From positions 248,001 through 312,000 of the forward strand of contig NZ_JYLM01000002.1 of NCBI RefSeq assembly GCF_001439815.1: DNA of 64,000 bases, in the 5' to 3' direction. Position 1 is the stretch's first letter; each line of letters starts with the position of its first letter. The notes under the pieces were generated by a model. It was not told where the DNA came from, searched no databases, and saw only the letters and a program-made list of their open reading frames with translations. The stretch is from Pseudomonas orientalis (GTDB taxonomy: Bacteria; Pseudomonadota; Gammaproteobacteria; Pseudomonadales; Pseudomonadaceae). The translations under genes and the position numbers were made by a program. Below, one piece after another: positions 18,740 through 27,190 of the stretch.

Positions 18740-19614
18740 ATACAGGAACGACTCCGGTATTGCTTCTCGGCCGCTACCACCTTGAGCAGGTATTGGGCCG
18801 GGGCGGAATGGGCGTGGTGTACCGCGCGCGCGACCTGCTGCATGAGCAGTTCGGCGAACCTTGTTCAGGTGTGGCGCTCAAGCTGTTGGACGAGTCCTTG
18901 TCGGCGTGCCCGGATGCCCATGTCTTGCTGCACAGTGAGTTTGCGTTGTGTCGTCGCCTGCGACATGAACACGTCGTGAGGATGTATGCGTTTGAGGTGG
19001 ATACTTGCAACCAGATCGCCTTTTTCACCATGGAACTGCTGCATGGCATGACGCTGGATCGGTTGCTTCTGGAGTATCCCGATGGAGTGCCTTGGGCCGA
19101 GCTGCAACCGATTGCCCTGCAACTGCTGGATGCGTTGGCTTACGCCCATCAACATGAGGTTCTGCATGGCGATATCAAGCCGACCAATGTCATGGTGGGA
19201 GAGGAGGGTGTGCGCTTGTTCGACTTCGGCCTTGGGCAGTCGATTGCGCAGACCGCGGCGCACTTGCCGAGTGTGAATCGCAGCCGGCTGAATGCCTGGA
19301 CTCGCACCTACGCAGCACCCGAATTACTCGAGGGTGGCGCGTTGACCCCCGCAGCGGACCTCTATGGCGTGGCATGCGTTCTGTATGAGCTGGCCCAGGG
19401 GAGTCGCCTTGAGGATCGCCAACCGGGCCACGGACTGCCCCGGCCCAGGCATCTGCCCCGGCGCTGCTGGCCGGGACTGCACACCGCGTTGGCGCCGGAC
19501 CCGCAACGCCGCACTCTGACGGCCGCAGAATTGCGCGAGGTCATCGGTTGCAAGCGGCCTTGCTGGTATGGCTGGCCGCAGCGTCAACCGCTCAAGTCAT
19601 GCAGTTGGCAGTAG
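18736..19614 (+). CDS. Ser/Thr protein kinase of the T6SS (Stk1/PpkA type)
   Basis: This 292-residue Hanks-type kinase has the glycine loop GRGGMG (21-26), the ATP lysine in VALKLL (Lys49), the catalytic loop HGDIKPTN near 144 (HGD instead of HRD), DFG near 162 and APE near 194. It probably phosphorylates the FHA protein to activate secretion. The last 20 or so residues are odd, rich in Cys and Trp (CKRPCWYGWPQRQ), while the +1 frame over the same DNA would give a hydrophobic helix, so a 3' frameshift that removed a membrane anchor is possible. The 3' end overlaps the convergent gene ending at 19584 by 31 bases. Confidence 0.9.
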   Translation: MNTGTTPVLLLGRYHLEQVLGRGGMGVVYRARDLLHEQFGEPCSGVALKLLDESLSACPDAHVLLHSEFALCRRLRHEHVVRMYAFEVDTCNQIAFFTMELLHGMTLDRLLLEYPDGVPWAELQPIALQLLDALAYAHQHEVLHGDIKPTNVMVGEEGVRLFDFGLGQSIAQTAAHLPSVNRSRLNAWTRTYAAPELLEGGALTPAADLYGVACVLYELAQGSRLEDRQPGHGLPRPRHLPRRCWPGLHTALAPDPQRRTLTAAELREVIGCKRPCWYGWPQRQPLKSCSWQ

Positions 19615-19913
19615 TCGGCCCAACTCATGCCGGCCATCTGCGCGACTTCCTTGTGCACCTCAAGGCGCTCGGCTTCGAAGGCTGCGCTGGACTCGGTTGT
19701 CAGCTTGAGGGTCAGCTCCCAGGCGAACAGGCCTTCGCGCTCGGCCTGCGCCTCGAACGCTTGATACAGAAGCTCGGTACGATACTGCGCCAGGCTTTCC
19801 CCTCTGGCTTGGGCTGCCAGGGGGTTGAGGCTGTCCAGCTCGGCGGCCACGTCCGGGTGTTCGCGCAGGAACCGGTCCAATGCGCGTTGATAGTTATCGC
19901 CAGGTGCTGACAA
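19584..19913 (-). CDS. Small conserved protein of unknown function (DUF6388-like)
   Basis: The product has about 109 residues, is helical and has no signal or membrane segment. It reads NYQRALDRFLREHPDVAAEL, then LAQYRTELLYQAFEAQAERE and a C-terminal SWADYCQLHDLSG. From memory this resembles the small Pseudomonas proteins annotated DUF6388; that link is not checked. An ATG at 19970 would overlap the upstream membrane gene by 47 bases and has no ribosome site. A TTG at 19913 has GAGGG seven bases upstream and sits ten bases after the upstream stop, so I chose it. It converges on, and overlaps, the kinase gene. Confidence 0.7.
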   Translation of the reverse strand: MSAPGDNYQRALDRFLREHPDVAAELDSLNPLAAQARGESLAQYRTELLYQAFEAQAEREGLFAWELTLKLTTESSAAFEAERLEVHKEVAQMAGMSWADYCQLHDLSG

Positions 19914-19923
19914 CGCCAGGCCC

Positions 19924-20202
19924 TCAGTGAGAGGGATGGGTGTCGACGTCGGGCGCGTGCCCGCCGACATGACGCCGCGCGCGCTTGCGCGACCGGCGCT
20001 GAATCCAGCGTTGCACCGGTGCCAGTAAAAAGAACATCAGGTAGGCGACGAGCACCAACGCCAGGTCTATCCAGGTTTCCGCGACGGGCCCGGTAAACAG
20101 TTCGATGACATTCTTGATCACAAACAACAGCACCACACTGCACAACCACAGCAGGATGGTGACGAACAGGGGGCGCATGGTGCTGGACTGCTTATCGTGC
20201 AT
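19924..20202 (-). CDS. Small inner-membrane protein, unknown function
   Basis: The 92-residue product has two predicted membrane helices (FVTILLWLCSVVLLFVI and WIDLALVLVAYLMFFLL) followed by a basic tail (QRRSRKRARRHVGGH), giving a cytoplasmic C-terminus by the positive-inside rule. I chose the ATG at 20202 because AAAGGAGAG lies about nine bases upstream; the frame is open further to 20292 but without a ribosome site. It is likely the first gene of a two-gene unit with the 19584-19913 gene. I do not recognise a family with a known role. Confidence 0.72.
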   Translation of the reverse strand: MHDKQSSTMRPLFVTILLWLCSVVLLFVIKNVIELFTGPVAETWIDLALVLVAYLMFFLLAPVQRWIQRRSRKRARRHVGGHAPDVDTHPSH

Positions 20203-20515
20203 GGTAACGCTCTCTCCTTTGTGCCTGCGTATCCAGGCAATATTCCCTGAGTAGACACCTGGTGTTACCCAGGTTGTAACATCCTTCAACACTCGGAAAA
20301 GCCGCGGATGATACCGACTCAGGCAGGTTTAGGGAGTGGAATGCGTCAGAAAGTTCGATTTTTTTTGTGGGTATTTTCCTAGGTCTGCGAGTTTTTCGCT
20401 GAAAGCGCCCGTGGCGATGGCAAAAAGCTTTCGCTCCGAGCATCAGGGCGTGTAGCGTTGACGCGTATTCCGGCGCTGATCTCCAGATGCCGCGAGTACG
20501 GGCGGAGGGCGGCTC
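20203..20515. other. Divergent intergenic region with nested inverted repeats
   Basis: No gene is supported in these 313 bases. They separate the small membrane gene (minus) from the EIIC-EAL gene (plus) and must hold both promoters. Two adjacent dyads are visible: ACACC-T-GGTGT at 20255-20265 and GTTAC-N7-GTAAC at 20264-20280. They lie about 55-80 bases upstream of the minus-strand ATG, where an operator could act. GGAGGG at about 20503 is the ribosome site of the plus-strand gene. No clear sigma-70 hexamer pair was assigned. Confidence 0.5.
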
Positions 20516-22585
20516 ATGGCGCAAACGCTGTTCAAACTGTTCCTGACCCAGCGTCTCGCGGCCCTGGCCGGTATCGAGTCGTTGCGTGCGATTCGGGAAG
20601 GATTGTTGTGGATCTTGCCCTGCCTGTTGGTGTCCGCCGGGTTCCTTATTCTATCCGAGTGCGCCAGGATGCTCGGGTTCAGCCCTCAGACCGTCAGCAT
20701 CCTGGCGGGTCTGCATGACCGCATCAGCTCGGTAATCCCGCTGCTGGTCGCAGCCTCCATCGGTTATATGTTAGCCATTCAGCATCGCTTGCCACAGCTG
20801 CCGATAGCCTTTTTATGCCTTGCCCATGTCGTGCTGGCCACGTTTATCCTGCGCGAATACCCTCGAGCCTCGGCCACCTTTGTGCTGTTTATTGCCATCG
20901 CTTCGCCGCTGATCAATGTGCCCTCCATTGCCTGGCTGCACCGTTTTCGTTGGACACGCCTGGTTCATGAAGACCTGATCGGATACAACCTCAAAGGCAC
21001 GATCAACATGGTGCTGCCCGGCGCGATCACCGCGTTGACATTGGTGATGGTGCTGTCGTTGCTGCTGCAGATCCCCTACGTGGCGCACCTGCAGGGGCCG
21101 CAGGTGCTCAATGTGTTACAGGCGCCTTACGGCAGCGGTTTGTTCGTAACCTTGATGAACTCGCTGTTGTGGTTTTTTGGGATTCACGGTGTGTACGCGC
21201 TGCAACCGCTGTTCGATGTGCTGGATCAGGCCGTGACGCTCAACGGTGTGGCGCTGGCGGCGGGCGAGCCGGCGCGGTACCTGCTCAACAGTGGCCTGTT
21301 GGGCAGCTTCGCGTTTATCGGCGGGTCGGGCAGCGCGTTGTGCCTGCTGCTGGCAATCCTGCTGTTTTCCAGGAGTCGGTCCATGCGGCTGCTGGCGATG
21401 GCCAGCTTGCCGCTGTCGTTATTCAATGTCAGCGAAGTGCTGTTGTTCGGTTTGCCGATCATCCTCAACCCGCGGTTGTTCATTCCGTTTCTGCTGGTGC
21501 CGGCGTTGAATGGGATGGCGGCGTTGGCAGCGGTGCAATTGGGCTGGGTGTCGCCCGCAGTGGCCAGCGTGCCGTTCACCGCGCCGGTGTTGCTCAATGC
21601 CTACCTCAGTACCCATGGCGACATGGCGGCCGTGGTGCTGCAGGTTGTGCTGACGGGGCTGGGGACGCTTGTGTATGCGCCTTATGTACGGGCGATTCAT
21701 CGCCAGGCCAGTGAAGGCGGCACGGTGTATCTCAAGTCGCTGGACATGACCTTTCGCGGCCTCGAGGAGAAAGGCCGGTTGCTGGAGTTCGACCCCATCC
21801 TGGCTGCGCATCGCACCCTGGCTCGCCAGGCCGTTGAGTTGAGTCGCATCCAGCAGATCAGCGATTACGATTTCTATCTTGAGTTCCAGCCTCAAGTCTC
21901 CACCCGCACCGGCCTGTGCACCGGCTGCGAAGCCTTGATGCGGGCCCGGGACGGCGAGGGCACGGTGCATTCGCCCTGGGAGTTCCTGCAATGGCTGGCA
22001 CAGGCACGGTTGATGCCGGACGTGGACGTGTGGGTGGCGTCCCAGGCCGTGCGCCAATATCAGACGTGGAAAAAGTCTGGTTTTGAATTGCCCATCACCA
22101 TCAATGTCTCCAGTTTCACGCTCAAGGACGCGGCCTTTGGCAATCGCCTGGTGGAGATTCTCGCCCAGGCCCACGGAGGGGTATCGGTGGAAATCACTGA
22201 AGATGCGCTGGTCAGCGATATCCGCGCCACCCGTCAGACCATTGGCAAACTGCAGGCGTTGGGGGCCAAGGTGTATATCGATGATTTTGGCACCGGGTAT
22301 TCGGCGCTGAGTTATCTGCACCAGTTTCCGGTGGACTTCATCAAGATCGATCGCAGCTTTGTGGTCGCCCAGCACGACCCCAAGGGCGCGCAGGTGCTGA
22401 CGGGCATGCTGCGTTTCTGTGAGGCATTGAGCCTGGGTGTGGTGGTGGAAGGGGTCGAGACCGCCGAGCAATTGGCGTTCCTGAATACGGGGGCGGAGTT
22501 GTTTATTCAGGGATGGTATTTCAGCAGGGCGTTGCCGGGGGATGAAATGCCGCAGTTTGCGCGCGAGCGGGCCGCTCTGGCTTGA
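20516..22585 (+). CDS. PTS EIIC-like membrane sensor fused to EAL c-di-GMP phosphodiesterase
   Basis: The product has 689 residues. Residues 1 to about 395 look like a sugar PTS EIIC permease domain of the lactose/cellobiose type with many helices (for example LVMVLSLLLQIPYV, SFAFIGGSGSALCLLLAILLF, NVSEVLLFGLPIILNP). Residues about 430-685 are a complete EAL domain: CEALMR near 472, INVS, VEITED, IDDFGTGYSALSYL, DFIKIDRSF, VVEGVET and IQGWYFSRALP. All metal and catalytic positions seem intact, so it should hydrolyse c-di-GMP. No EIIA or EIIB partner is nearby, so the membrane half is more likely a receptor than a transporter. GGAGGG precedes the ATG. Confidence 0.88.
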   Translation: MAQTLFKLFLTQRLAALAGIESLRAIREGLLWILPCLLVSAGFLILSECARMLGFSPQTVSILAGLHDRISSVIPLLVAASIGYMLAIQHRLPQLPIAFLCLAHVVLATFILREYPRASATFVLFIAIASPLINVPSIAWLHRFRWTRLVHEDLIGYNLKGTINMVLPGAITALTLVMVLSLLLQIPYVAHLQGPQVLNVLQAPYGSGLFVTLMNSLLWFFGIHGVYALQPLFDVLDQAVTLNGVALAAGEPARYLLNSGLLGSFAFIGGSGSALCLLLAILLFSRSRSMRLLAMASLPLSLFNVSEVLLFGLPIILNPRLFIPFLLVPALNGMAALAAVQLGWVSPAVASVPFTAPVLLNAYLSTHGDMAAVVLQVVLTGLGTLVYAPYVRAIHRQASEGGTVYLKSLDMTFRGLEEKGRLLEFDPILAAHRTLARQAVELSRIQQISDYDFYLEFQPQVSTRTGLCTGCEALMRARDGEGTVHSPWEFLQWLAQARLMPDVDVWVASQAVRQYQTWKKSGFELPITINVSSFTLKDAAFGNRLVEILAQAHGGVSVEITEDALVSDIRATRQTIGKLQALGAKVYIDDFGTGYSALSYLHQFPVDFIKIDRSFVVAQHDPKGAQVLTGMLRFCEALSLGVVVEGVETAEQLAFLNTGAELFIQGWYFSRALPGDEMPQFARERAALA

Positions 22586-22638
22586 TCAGGCTGGCTTGGC
22601 GGCCCCGCTTCAAATGTCGGCTTCCACACTTCGGTCGT

Positions 22639-23481
22639 CTAGACTGCCTCGTAGCCACGATTGGTCTGCTCGATCTCCTCAACCAGCCCATCTATCCCCT
22701 GAAGCCGGGCACGATTGTCATGATCCCATGGATGAAAGCCCGGTTTGAAATAGTGCAGCCAGGGCCGCAGCATGCGCGGGAAGACGCCCTTGGGGCCGTA
22801 CAGAAACTTGAGCATGCGCCAGAACCCCTTCAGATGCCCACCCGCCTTGCGGTCGGCAATCAGCAGGCGCACATGGAAGTCAAACACCACCAGCCAGAAG
22901 AGCAGCGTGGTAAACAGCATGGTGCCGGTGCGCAGCAGGTAGCGTTTGGGCCCAGGCTTGATCACTTGGTTCCACACATCGAAGGCCACGGCTTTATGTT
23001 CGGTTTCTTCCAGGGCGTGCCAGTACCACATCTGCCGGTAGCCCTTGAGTGAGTCGCCAAAGCGCGACGGGTCGCTCAGCAGGATTTCCGCGAGCATCGC
23101 GGTGTAGTGCTCAAGGGCAATGGTCACCGCAAGATTGAAGGACGGTGGCAGGTGTTTCTTCTGCAGGTCGAGGAAGAATTTCAGGCGTTGGTCCAGGTTG
23201 TGCGCCGGCAGGCCCGCCGCTTGTAACAGGTCGTTGTAGGCCACGTGTTCACGGCTGTGCATAGCCTCCTGGCCGATGAAACCCTGGATTTCCTTCTTGA
23301 GGTCCGGATCGTCGATGCGCGAGCGGTAATGGCGCACGCTGTCCATGAAAAACAGCTCGCCCTGGGGAAACAGCAGCGACAAGGCATTGAAAAAGTGCGT
23401 CACGAACGGGCCTTGTTCATGCCAGTTGGTGATGCGCCCGGCGGGCAGGGCAAAGCGGATATCACGGCGAATCGGCAACAT
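22639..23481 (-). CDS. Predicted metal-dependent hydrolase (PF10118 type)
   Basis: This 280-residue protein matches the family of predicted metal-dependent hydrolases with a ferritin-like helical core. Glu/His pairs that could bind a di-iron centre are visible: EAMHSREH, then EHYTAMLAEI and HALEETEH. A helical hydrophobic segment (FTTLLFWLVVFDFHVRLLI) may touch the membrane. The substrate is unknown. It is the last gene of a minus-strand unit with the SDR (15-base gap) and the Baeyer-Villiger monooxygenase, a trio that often travels with alkane and lipid genes. Confidence 0.83.
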   Translation of the reverse strand: MLPIRRDIRFALPAGRITNWHEQGPFVTHFFNALSLLFPQGELFFMDSVRHYRSRIDDPDLKKEIQGFIGQEAMHSREHVAYNDLLQAAGLPAHNLDQRLKFFLDLQKKHLPPSFNLAVTIALEHYTAMLAEILLSDPSRFGDSLKGYRQMWYWHALEETEHKAVAFDVWNQVIKPGPKRYLLRTGTMLFTTLLFWLVVFDFHVRLLIADRKAGGHLKGFWRMLKFLYGPKGVFPRMLRPWLHYFKPGFHPWDHDNRARLQGIDGLVEEIEQTNRGYEAV

Positions 23482-23496
23482 GGGGCGTACTCCTGT

Positions 23497-24387
23497 TCAG
23501 AGGCGAGGCTCGTCGTTGGTTTCAAACACGGGCGTGCGTGGTTTGGGCGCCATGCGCCTGCTGGCAAACACCACCAGCGCTTGATAGGCGGCCGGCAGGC
23601 AGCGGGCGAGCAGGTCGAGGAAATAGGCATCGCGGCCGATCAGCACGCGGCGCTTGTTTTTACGCACGCCTTGCAGGATGACCTTGGCGGCCTGATCCGC
23701 GTCGGTGATAAACAGTTTTTCGAAATCGGCGCGCGCTTGTTGTTCGCTGTGGATCAGGAAGCCGGTCATGTTCGCGTCGATACGGCTGCTGCGGCAGATA
23801 TCGGTGCGAATTCCGCCGGGATGCACGCATGTGGCGGATACGCCGCAGCGTTGCAGATCCAGCTCCTGGCGCAGCGCTTCGGTAAAGCCGCGCACCGCGA
23901 ACTTGCTGGCGTTGTAGCCGCTCATGCCAGGCTGGGCGAACAGGCCGAACACGCTGGAGGTGTTGACGATATGCCCGTCGCCGCTGGCCTTCAGGTAAGG
24001 CAGGAACGCCTTGGTGCCATGCACCACGCCCCAGAAATTGATGCCGACGATCCACTCAAGGTCCGCATAATCCACGCCTTCCACGGTGCTCGACAGCGCC
24101 ACCCCGGCATTATTGAAGACCAGGTTGACCTGGCCGTGCTCCGCAGCGCAACGCGCCGCCCACGCCAGCATGGCTTGGCGGTCTGCCACATCCACTACCT
24201 GGGTGGTGACGGTGACCGGTGACAAGGTCGACGCCCTGATCAAGTCCAGGGTCTGCTCCAGCCCCTGGCTGTTCTTGTCGGCCAGGGCCAGGTGGCAACC
24301 TTCCCGTGCCAGGGCCAGTGCCAGGGCGCGGCCCATGCCGGAGGCCGCTCCCGTGATTGCCGCTACGCGGCCGTTGAATGACTTCAT
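23497..24387 (-). CDS. Short-chain dehydrogenase/reductase
   Basis: The product has 296 residues and is a classical SDR. The cofactor loop is TGAASGMG, followed by NNAG, the catalytic serine in NTSSVFG and the YNASK catalytic pair. The extended C-terminus (RRVLIGRDAYFLDLLARCLP) is seen in SDRs that act with Baeyer-Villiger monooxygenases on lipidic alcohols and ketones. The ATG at 24387 overlaps the stop of the monooxygenase (ATGA), so the two are translationally coupled. It may oxidise a secondary alcohol to the ketone used by the monooxygenase, but this is inferred from context. Confidence 0.9.
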   Translation of the reverse strand: MKSFNGRVAAITGAASGMGRALALALAREGCHLALADKNSQGLEQTLDLIRASTLSPVTVTTQVVDVADRQAMLAWAARCAAEHGQVNLVFNNAGVALSSTVEGVDYADLEWIVGINFWGVVHGTKAFLPYLKASGDGHIVNTSSVFGLFAQPGMSGYNASKFAVRGFTEALRQELDLQRCGVSATCVHPGGIRTDICRSSRIDANMTGFLIHSEQQARADFEKLFITDADQAAKVILQGVRKNKRRVLIGRDAYFLDLLARCLPAAYQALVVFASRRMAPKPRTPVFETNDEPRL

Positions 24388-25922
24388 GACAGGCTGCCTT
24401 CTGTGGCGCAATGAGGGGTTGGTTCCGGACGCGGCACAGACGCAACCGGCGCCCGGTTGACCACGTAGTCCTTGAGCGCAAAATGCCGGGTAGCCTGCTT
24501 GAAGCGCCACGTCGAGCCGGGCCACAGCGTGGTGTTCCTGCCGGTGCGCGGGTCGAGGTACCAGCTGCGGCACCCGCCGGTATTCCAGATGGTGCGCTGG
24601 AGCTTGCCCTGCAATTGCTCGTTGTAGGCCTGCTCCACGGCGGGTTTGACCTCTACCATGGCGATGCGCTGACGCTGCATCTGTTGCAACGCGTCAAGGA
24701 TGTAGGTGACCTGGGCCTCGATCATCAGGATCATCGAGTTGTGCCCCAGGCCCGTGTTAGGCCCGACGATCAGGAACAGGTTGGGATAGCCCGGCACCGT
24801 GGTGCCTTTGTAGGCGTGGGCGCCGTCGTGCCAGGTGTCCATCAGGTCGACGCCGTTGCGCCCGATGATGCAATCACGGGGCAGGGGGTCGGCGGCCTGG
24901 AACCCGGTGCCGAAGATCAGGCAATCGGCGGGGTGCTTGATGCCGTCGGCGGTGATCACGCCATCGGCTTCGATGCGCAGCACGGTGTCGGTCACCACCT
25001 CGACGTTGCTGCGTGACAACGCCGGGTAGTAGTCGTTGGAGATCAGCACGCGCTTGCAGCCGATGGTGTAGTCCGGTGTCAGAACTTTGCGCAGGGAAGG
25101 GCGCACTACCTGTTTGCGCAGGTGGCGCAGGGCGATTTTCTGCACCATCTTCATCAAGCGCGGATGCAGGGCAAAGCCGACCACGCGGCCTTCCAATGCC
25201 CAATAAAAGGCGCCGCGCACCAGCGTTTGAGTAAACGGCAGGTGCTTGAACAGCCAGCGTTCGACAGCTGAGATGGGCCGGTCGGGCTTGGGCATGATCC
25301 ACGGCGGTGTGCGCTGGAACAGGTCCAGATGCGCCACGTGCGGTGCAATCTGCGGCACGAACTGAATGGCGCTGGCGCCGGTACCGATCACCGCCACGCG
25401 CTTGCCTTTCAAACTGTAGTCATGGTCCCACTGCTGGGAATGGAAACGCTTGCCCTTGAAACTGTCGAGGCCGGGAATGTCCGGCAGTGCCGGGCGCGAC
25501 AGCCCGCCCATGCCCGACACCAGCACGCGCGCGCTGACGTGGCGGCCATCGCTGAACGTCAGGTGCCAGCGCTGTTGCTGATCATCGAACACCGCCCGTT
25601 GCAAGCCCATGCCGAAGCGCAGGTACGGCGCCAGTTCGAAACGCCGCGCGCAATGCTCCAGATAAGCGCGAATCTCCGCTTGCGGGGCAAATTGGCGCGT
25701 CCAGTCCGGGTTGGGTGCAAAGGAAAATGAATAGACATGGGACTGCACGTCACAGGCACAACCGGGGTAGTGGTTGTCACGCCACGTGCCGCCCAGGCTG
25801 TCGGCCTGCTCGGCGACAAAAAAATCGGTGAACCCGGCTTCCTTGAGTTTGATCGCCATGCACAGGCCGGCGAAGCCTGAGCCGATGATCGCGATGTCGA
25901 CGTTGTCACTGTGGGCATTCAT
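24384..25922 (-). CDS. Flavin monooxygenase of the Baeyer-Villiger type
   Basis: The 512-residue product has an N-terminal FAD motif GSGFAG, a second Rossmann motif GTGASA near residue 180, and between them the Baeyer-Villiger fingerprint FxGxxxHxxxWD, read here as FKGKRFHSQQWD. GGTWRDNHYPGCACD is also typical. Such enzymes turn ketones into esters using NADPH and oxygen. The ATG at 25922 has GAAGGA upstream; the frame continues to 25994 but without support. It is the first gene of the minus-strand trio and faces the alpha/beta hydrolase at 26192, which could cleave the ester. The actual substrate is not shown. Confidence 0.92.
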   Translation of the reverse strand: MNAHSDNVDIAIIGSGFAGLCMAIKLKEAGFTDFFVAEQADSLGGTWRDNHYPGCACDVQSHVYSFSFAPNPDWTRQFAPQAEIRAYLEHCARRFELAPYLRFGMGLQRAVFDDQQQRWHLTFSDGRHVSARVLVSGMGGLSRPALPDIPGLDSFKGKRFHSQQWDHDYSLKGKRVAVIGTGASAIQFVPQIAPHVAHLDLFQRTPPWIMPKPDRPISAVERWLFKHLPFTQTLVRGAFYWALEGRVVGFALHPRLMKMVQKIALRHLRKQVVRPSLRKVLTPDYTIGCKRVLISNDYYPALSRSNVEVVTDTVLRIEADGVITADGIKHPADCLIFGTGFQAADPLPRDCIIGRNGVDLMDTWHDGAHAYKGTTVPGYPNLFLIVGPNTGLGHNSMILMIEAQVTYILDALQQMQRQRIAMVEVKPAVEQAYNEQLQGKLQRTIWNTGGCRSWYLDPRTGRNTTLWPGSTWRFKQATRHFALKDYVVNRAPVASVPRPEPTPHCATEGSLS

Positions 25923-26191
25923 AGGTTGTCCTTCTCGGGCATCGGATGTGCTCCCGTCTTTTTGTTGTGTGTTTTGGATAGAACACCATTGCAAAGGAAA
26001 ATTGAATTAATTATTTTAAAAAAGATTTTAAATAATCTACCTGAAAATTTCGTCTACGCCAGGACCTTGTTCGATCCGTGCGACTTGTCCGACAGACGCA
26101 CCTGGAGGTTGGGCCCAAGGTAGGGACGAACGTTGAGGCCTCGATCAATCCCGGTCAGGTCGCCAGCAGCAGGGAAGCAGAGGACCGAGCT
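25923..26191. promoter_or_regulatory. Divergent AT-rich promoter region, monooxygenase/hydrolase
   Basis: This 269-base gap separates two head-to-head transcripts. Positions about 25997-26050 are strongly AT-rich compared with the flanks (long runs of A and T around TTATTTTAAAAAAGATTTTA), which is where both promoters are likely to be. No dyad identical to the one shared by alkB and fadE was found; the closest is TTGCAA-N7-TTGAAT at about 25989-26007, with different spacing. GAGGA at about 26180 is the ribosome site of the hydrolase. Confidence 0.5.
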
Positions 26192-27190
26192 ATGGCTGTC
26201 GAGTGGGTTGTCGCTGCGGGTGTGGTGATAGGCGCAAGCGCTGCGTTGTGGGTATTCAGTGCATGGATGACACGGCGTATCGAAACGGCTGTTCCGATCA
26301 ACGGGCGCTTTGTCGAGGTGGATGGCGAGCGCTTTCATTATGTGGAAGAAGGTAAAGGCCCGGCGCTGGTGATGATCCACGGGCTGATGGGCAGCAGTCG
26401 CAACCTGACCTATGCGTTATCCGGTCAGTTGCGTGAGCATTTTCGCGTCATCAGCGTGGATCGCCCAGGGTCGGGCTACTCCACTCGCCAGCGTGGCACG
26501 GCGGCGGACCTGCCGGCCCAGGCTCGCCAGATTGCCGCCTTTATCAAAACCCTCGACCTGGACAAGCCGCTGGTGCTCGGGCATTCCCTGGGTGGTGCGA
26601 TTGCACTGGCCCTGGCCCTTGATCATCCCCACGCGGTATCGGGGTTGATCCTGGTGGCGCCCTTGACCCATCCCCAGCGCATGTTGCCCCTGGTTTTCCT
26701 GTCATTGGCGGTACGTCCCGCCTGGCTGCGACGCTGGGTGTCGCGCACCTTGACGATGCCCTTGGGTCTGTTGACCAAGGGTGCGGTGGTCAAGGGTGTG
26801 TTCGCCCCCGACGCCGCCCCGCCGGACTTCGCCACGCGCGGCGGTGGCTTGCTGGGGATGCGTCCCGACAACTTCCATGCGGCGTCCACCGAGATCAACC
26901 AGGTCAATGATCACCTACCGGACATGGTCAAACGCTACCCGCAACTGACGCTGCCCATCGGCCTTATCTACGGCGCGCGGGACAAGGTGCTCGACTTCCA
27001 AAAGCATGGCCAGGGCCTGGCCAGCAAGGTGCCTGGGCTGAAGCTGCAGGTGGTGGAAGACCGTGGACACATGCTGCCGATTACCGCCACCGAGCGCGTG
27101 GTGGCGTTGGTCGAACAGGTCGCCAGGCGGGTTCGACCGGTGCAAACCGCCACCGTGTTGCACCCTTCGTTTGCCGTGGCGAGCAAATAA
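26192..27190 (+). CDS. Membrane-anchored alpha/beta hydrolase
   Basis: The product has 332 residues. One N-terminal helix (VVAAGVVIGASAALWVFSAW) anchors it, and the rest is an alpha/beta hydrolase: oxyanion region HGLMGS, nucleophile elbow GHSLGG, a later acid in YGARDKV and the catalytic histidine in DRGHMLP. It is likely an esterase or lipase. The ATG at 26192 follows GAGGACCGAGCT; upstream in-frame codons to 26078 lie in the AT-rich promoter and are not protein-like. Placed between the Baeyer-Villiger gene and alkB, it could hydrolyse esters made from ketones. Confidence 0.88.
   Translation: MAVEWVVAAGVVIGASAALWVFSAWMTRRIETAVPINGRFVEVDGERFHYVEEGKGPALVMIHGLMGSSRNLTYALSGQLREHFRVISVDRPGSGYSTRQRGTAADLPAQARQIAAFIKTLDLDKPLVLGHSLGGAIALALALDHPHAVSGLILVAPLTHPQRMLPLVFLSLAVRPAWLRRWVSRTLTMPLGLLTKGAVVKGVFAPDAAPPDFATRGGGLLGMRPDNFHAASTEINQVNDHLPDMVKRYPQLTLPIGLIYGARDKVLDFQKHGQGLASKVPGLKLQVVEDRGHMLPITATERVVALVEQVARRVRPVQTATVLHPSFAVASK

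Noticed and set aside
19548..19910. Plus-strand frame of 120 codons after the kinase
   Set aside because: Most of it is antisense to the small minus-strand gene. Only its first 20 codons, a possible lost kinase helix, are worth keeping, and these are reported as a finding.
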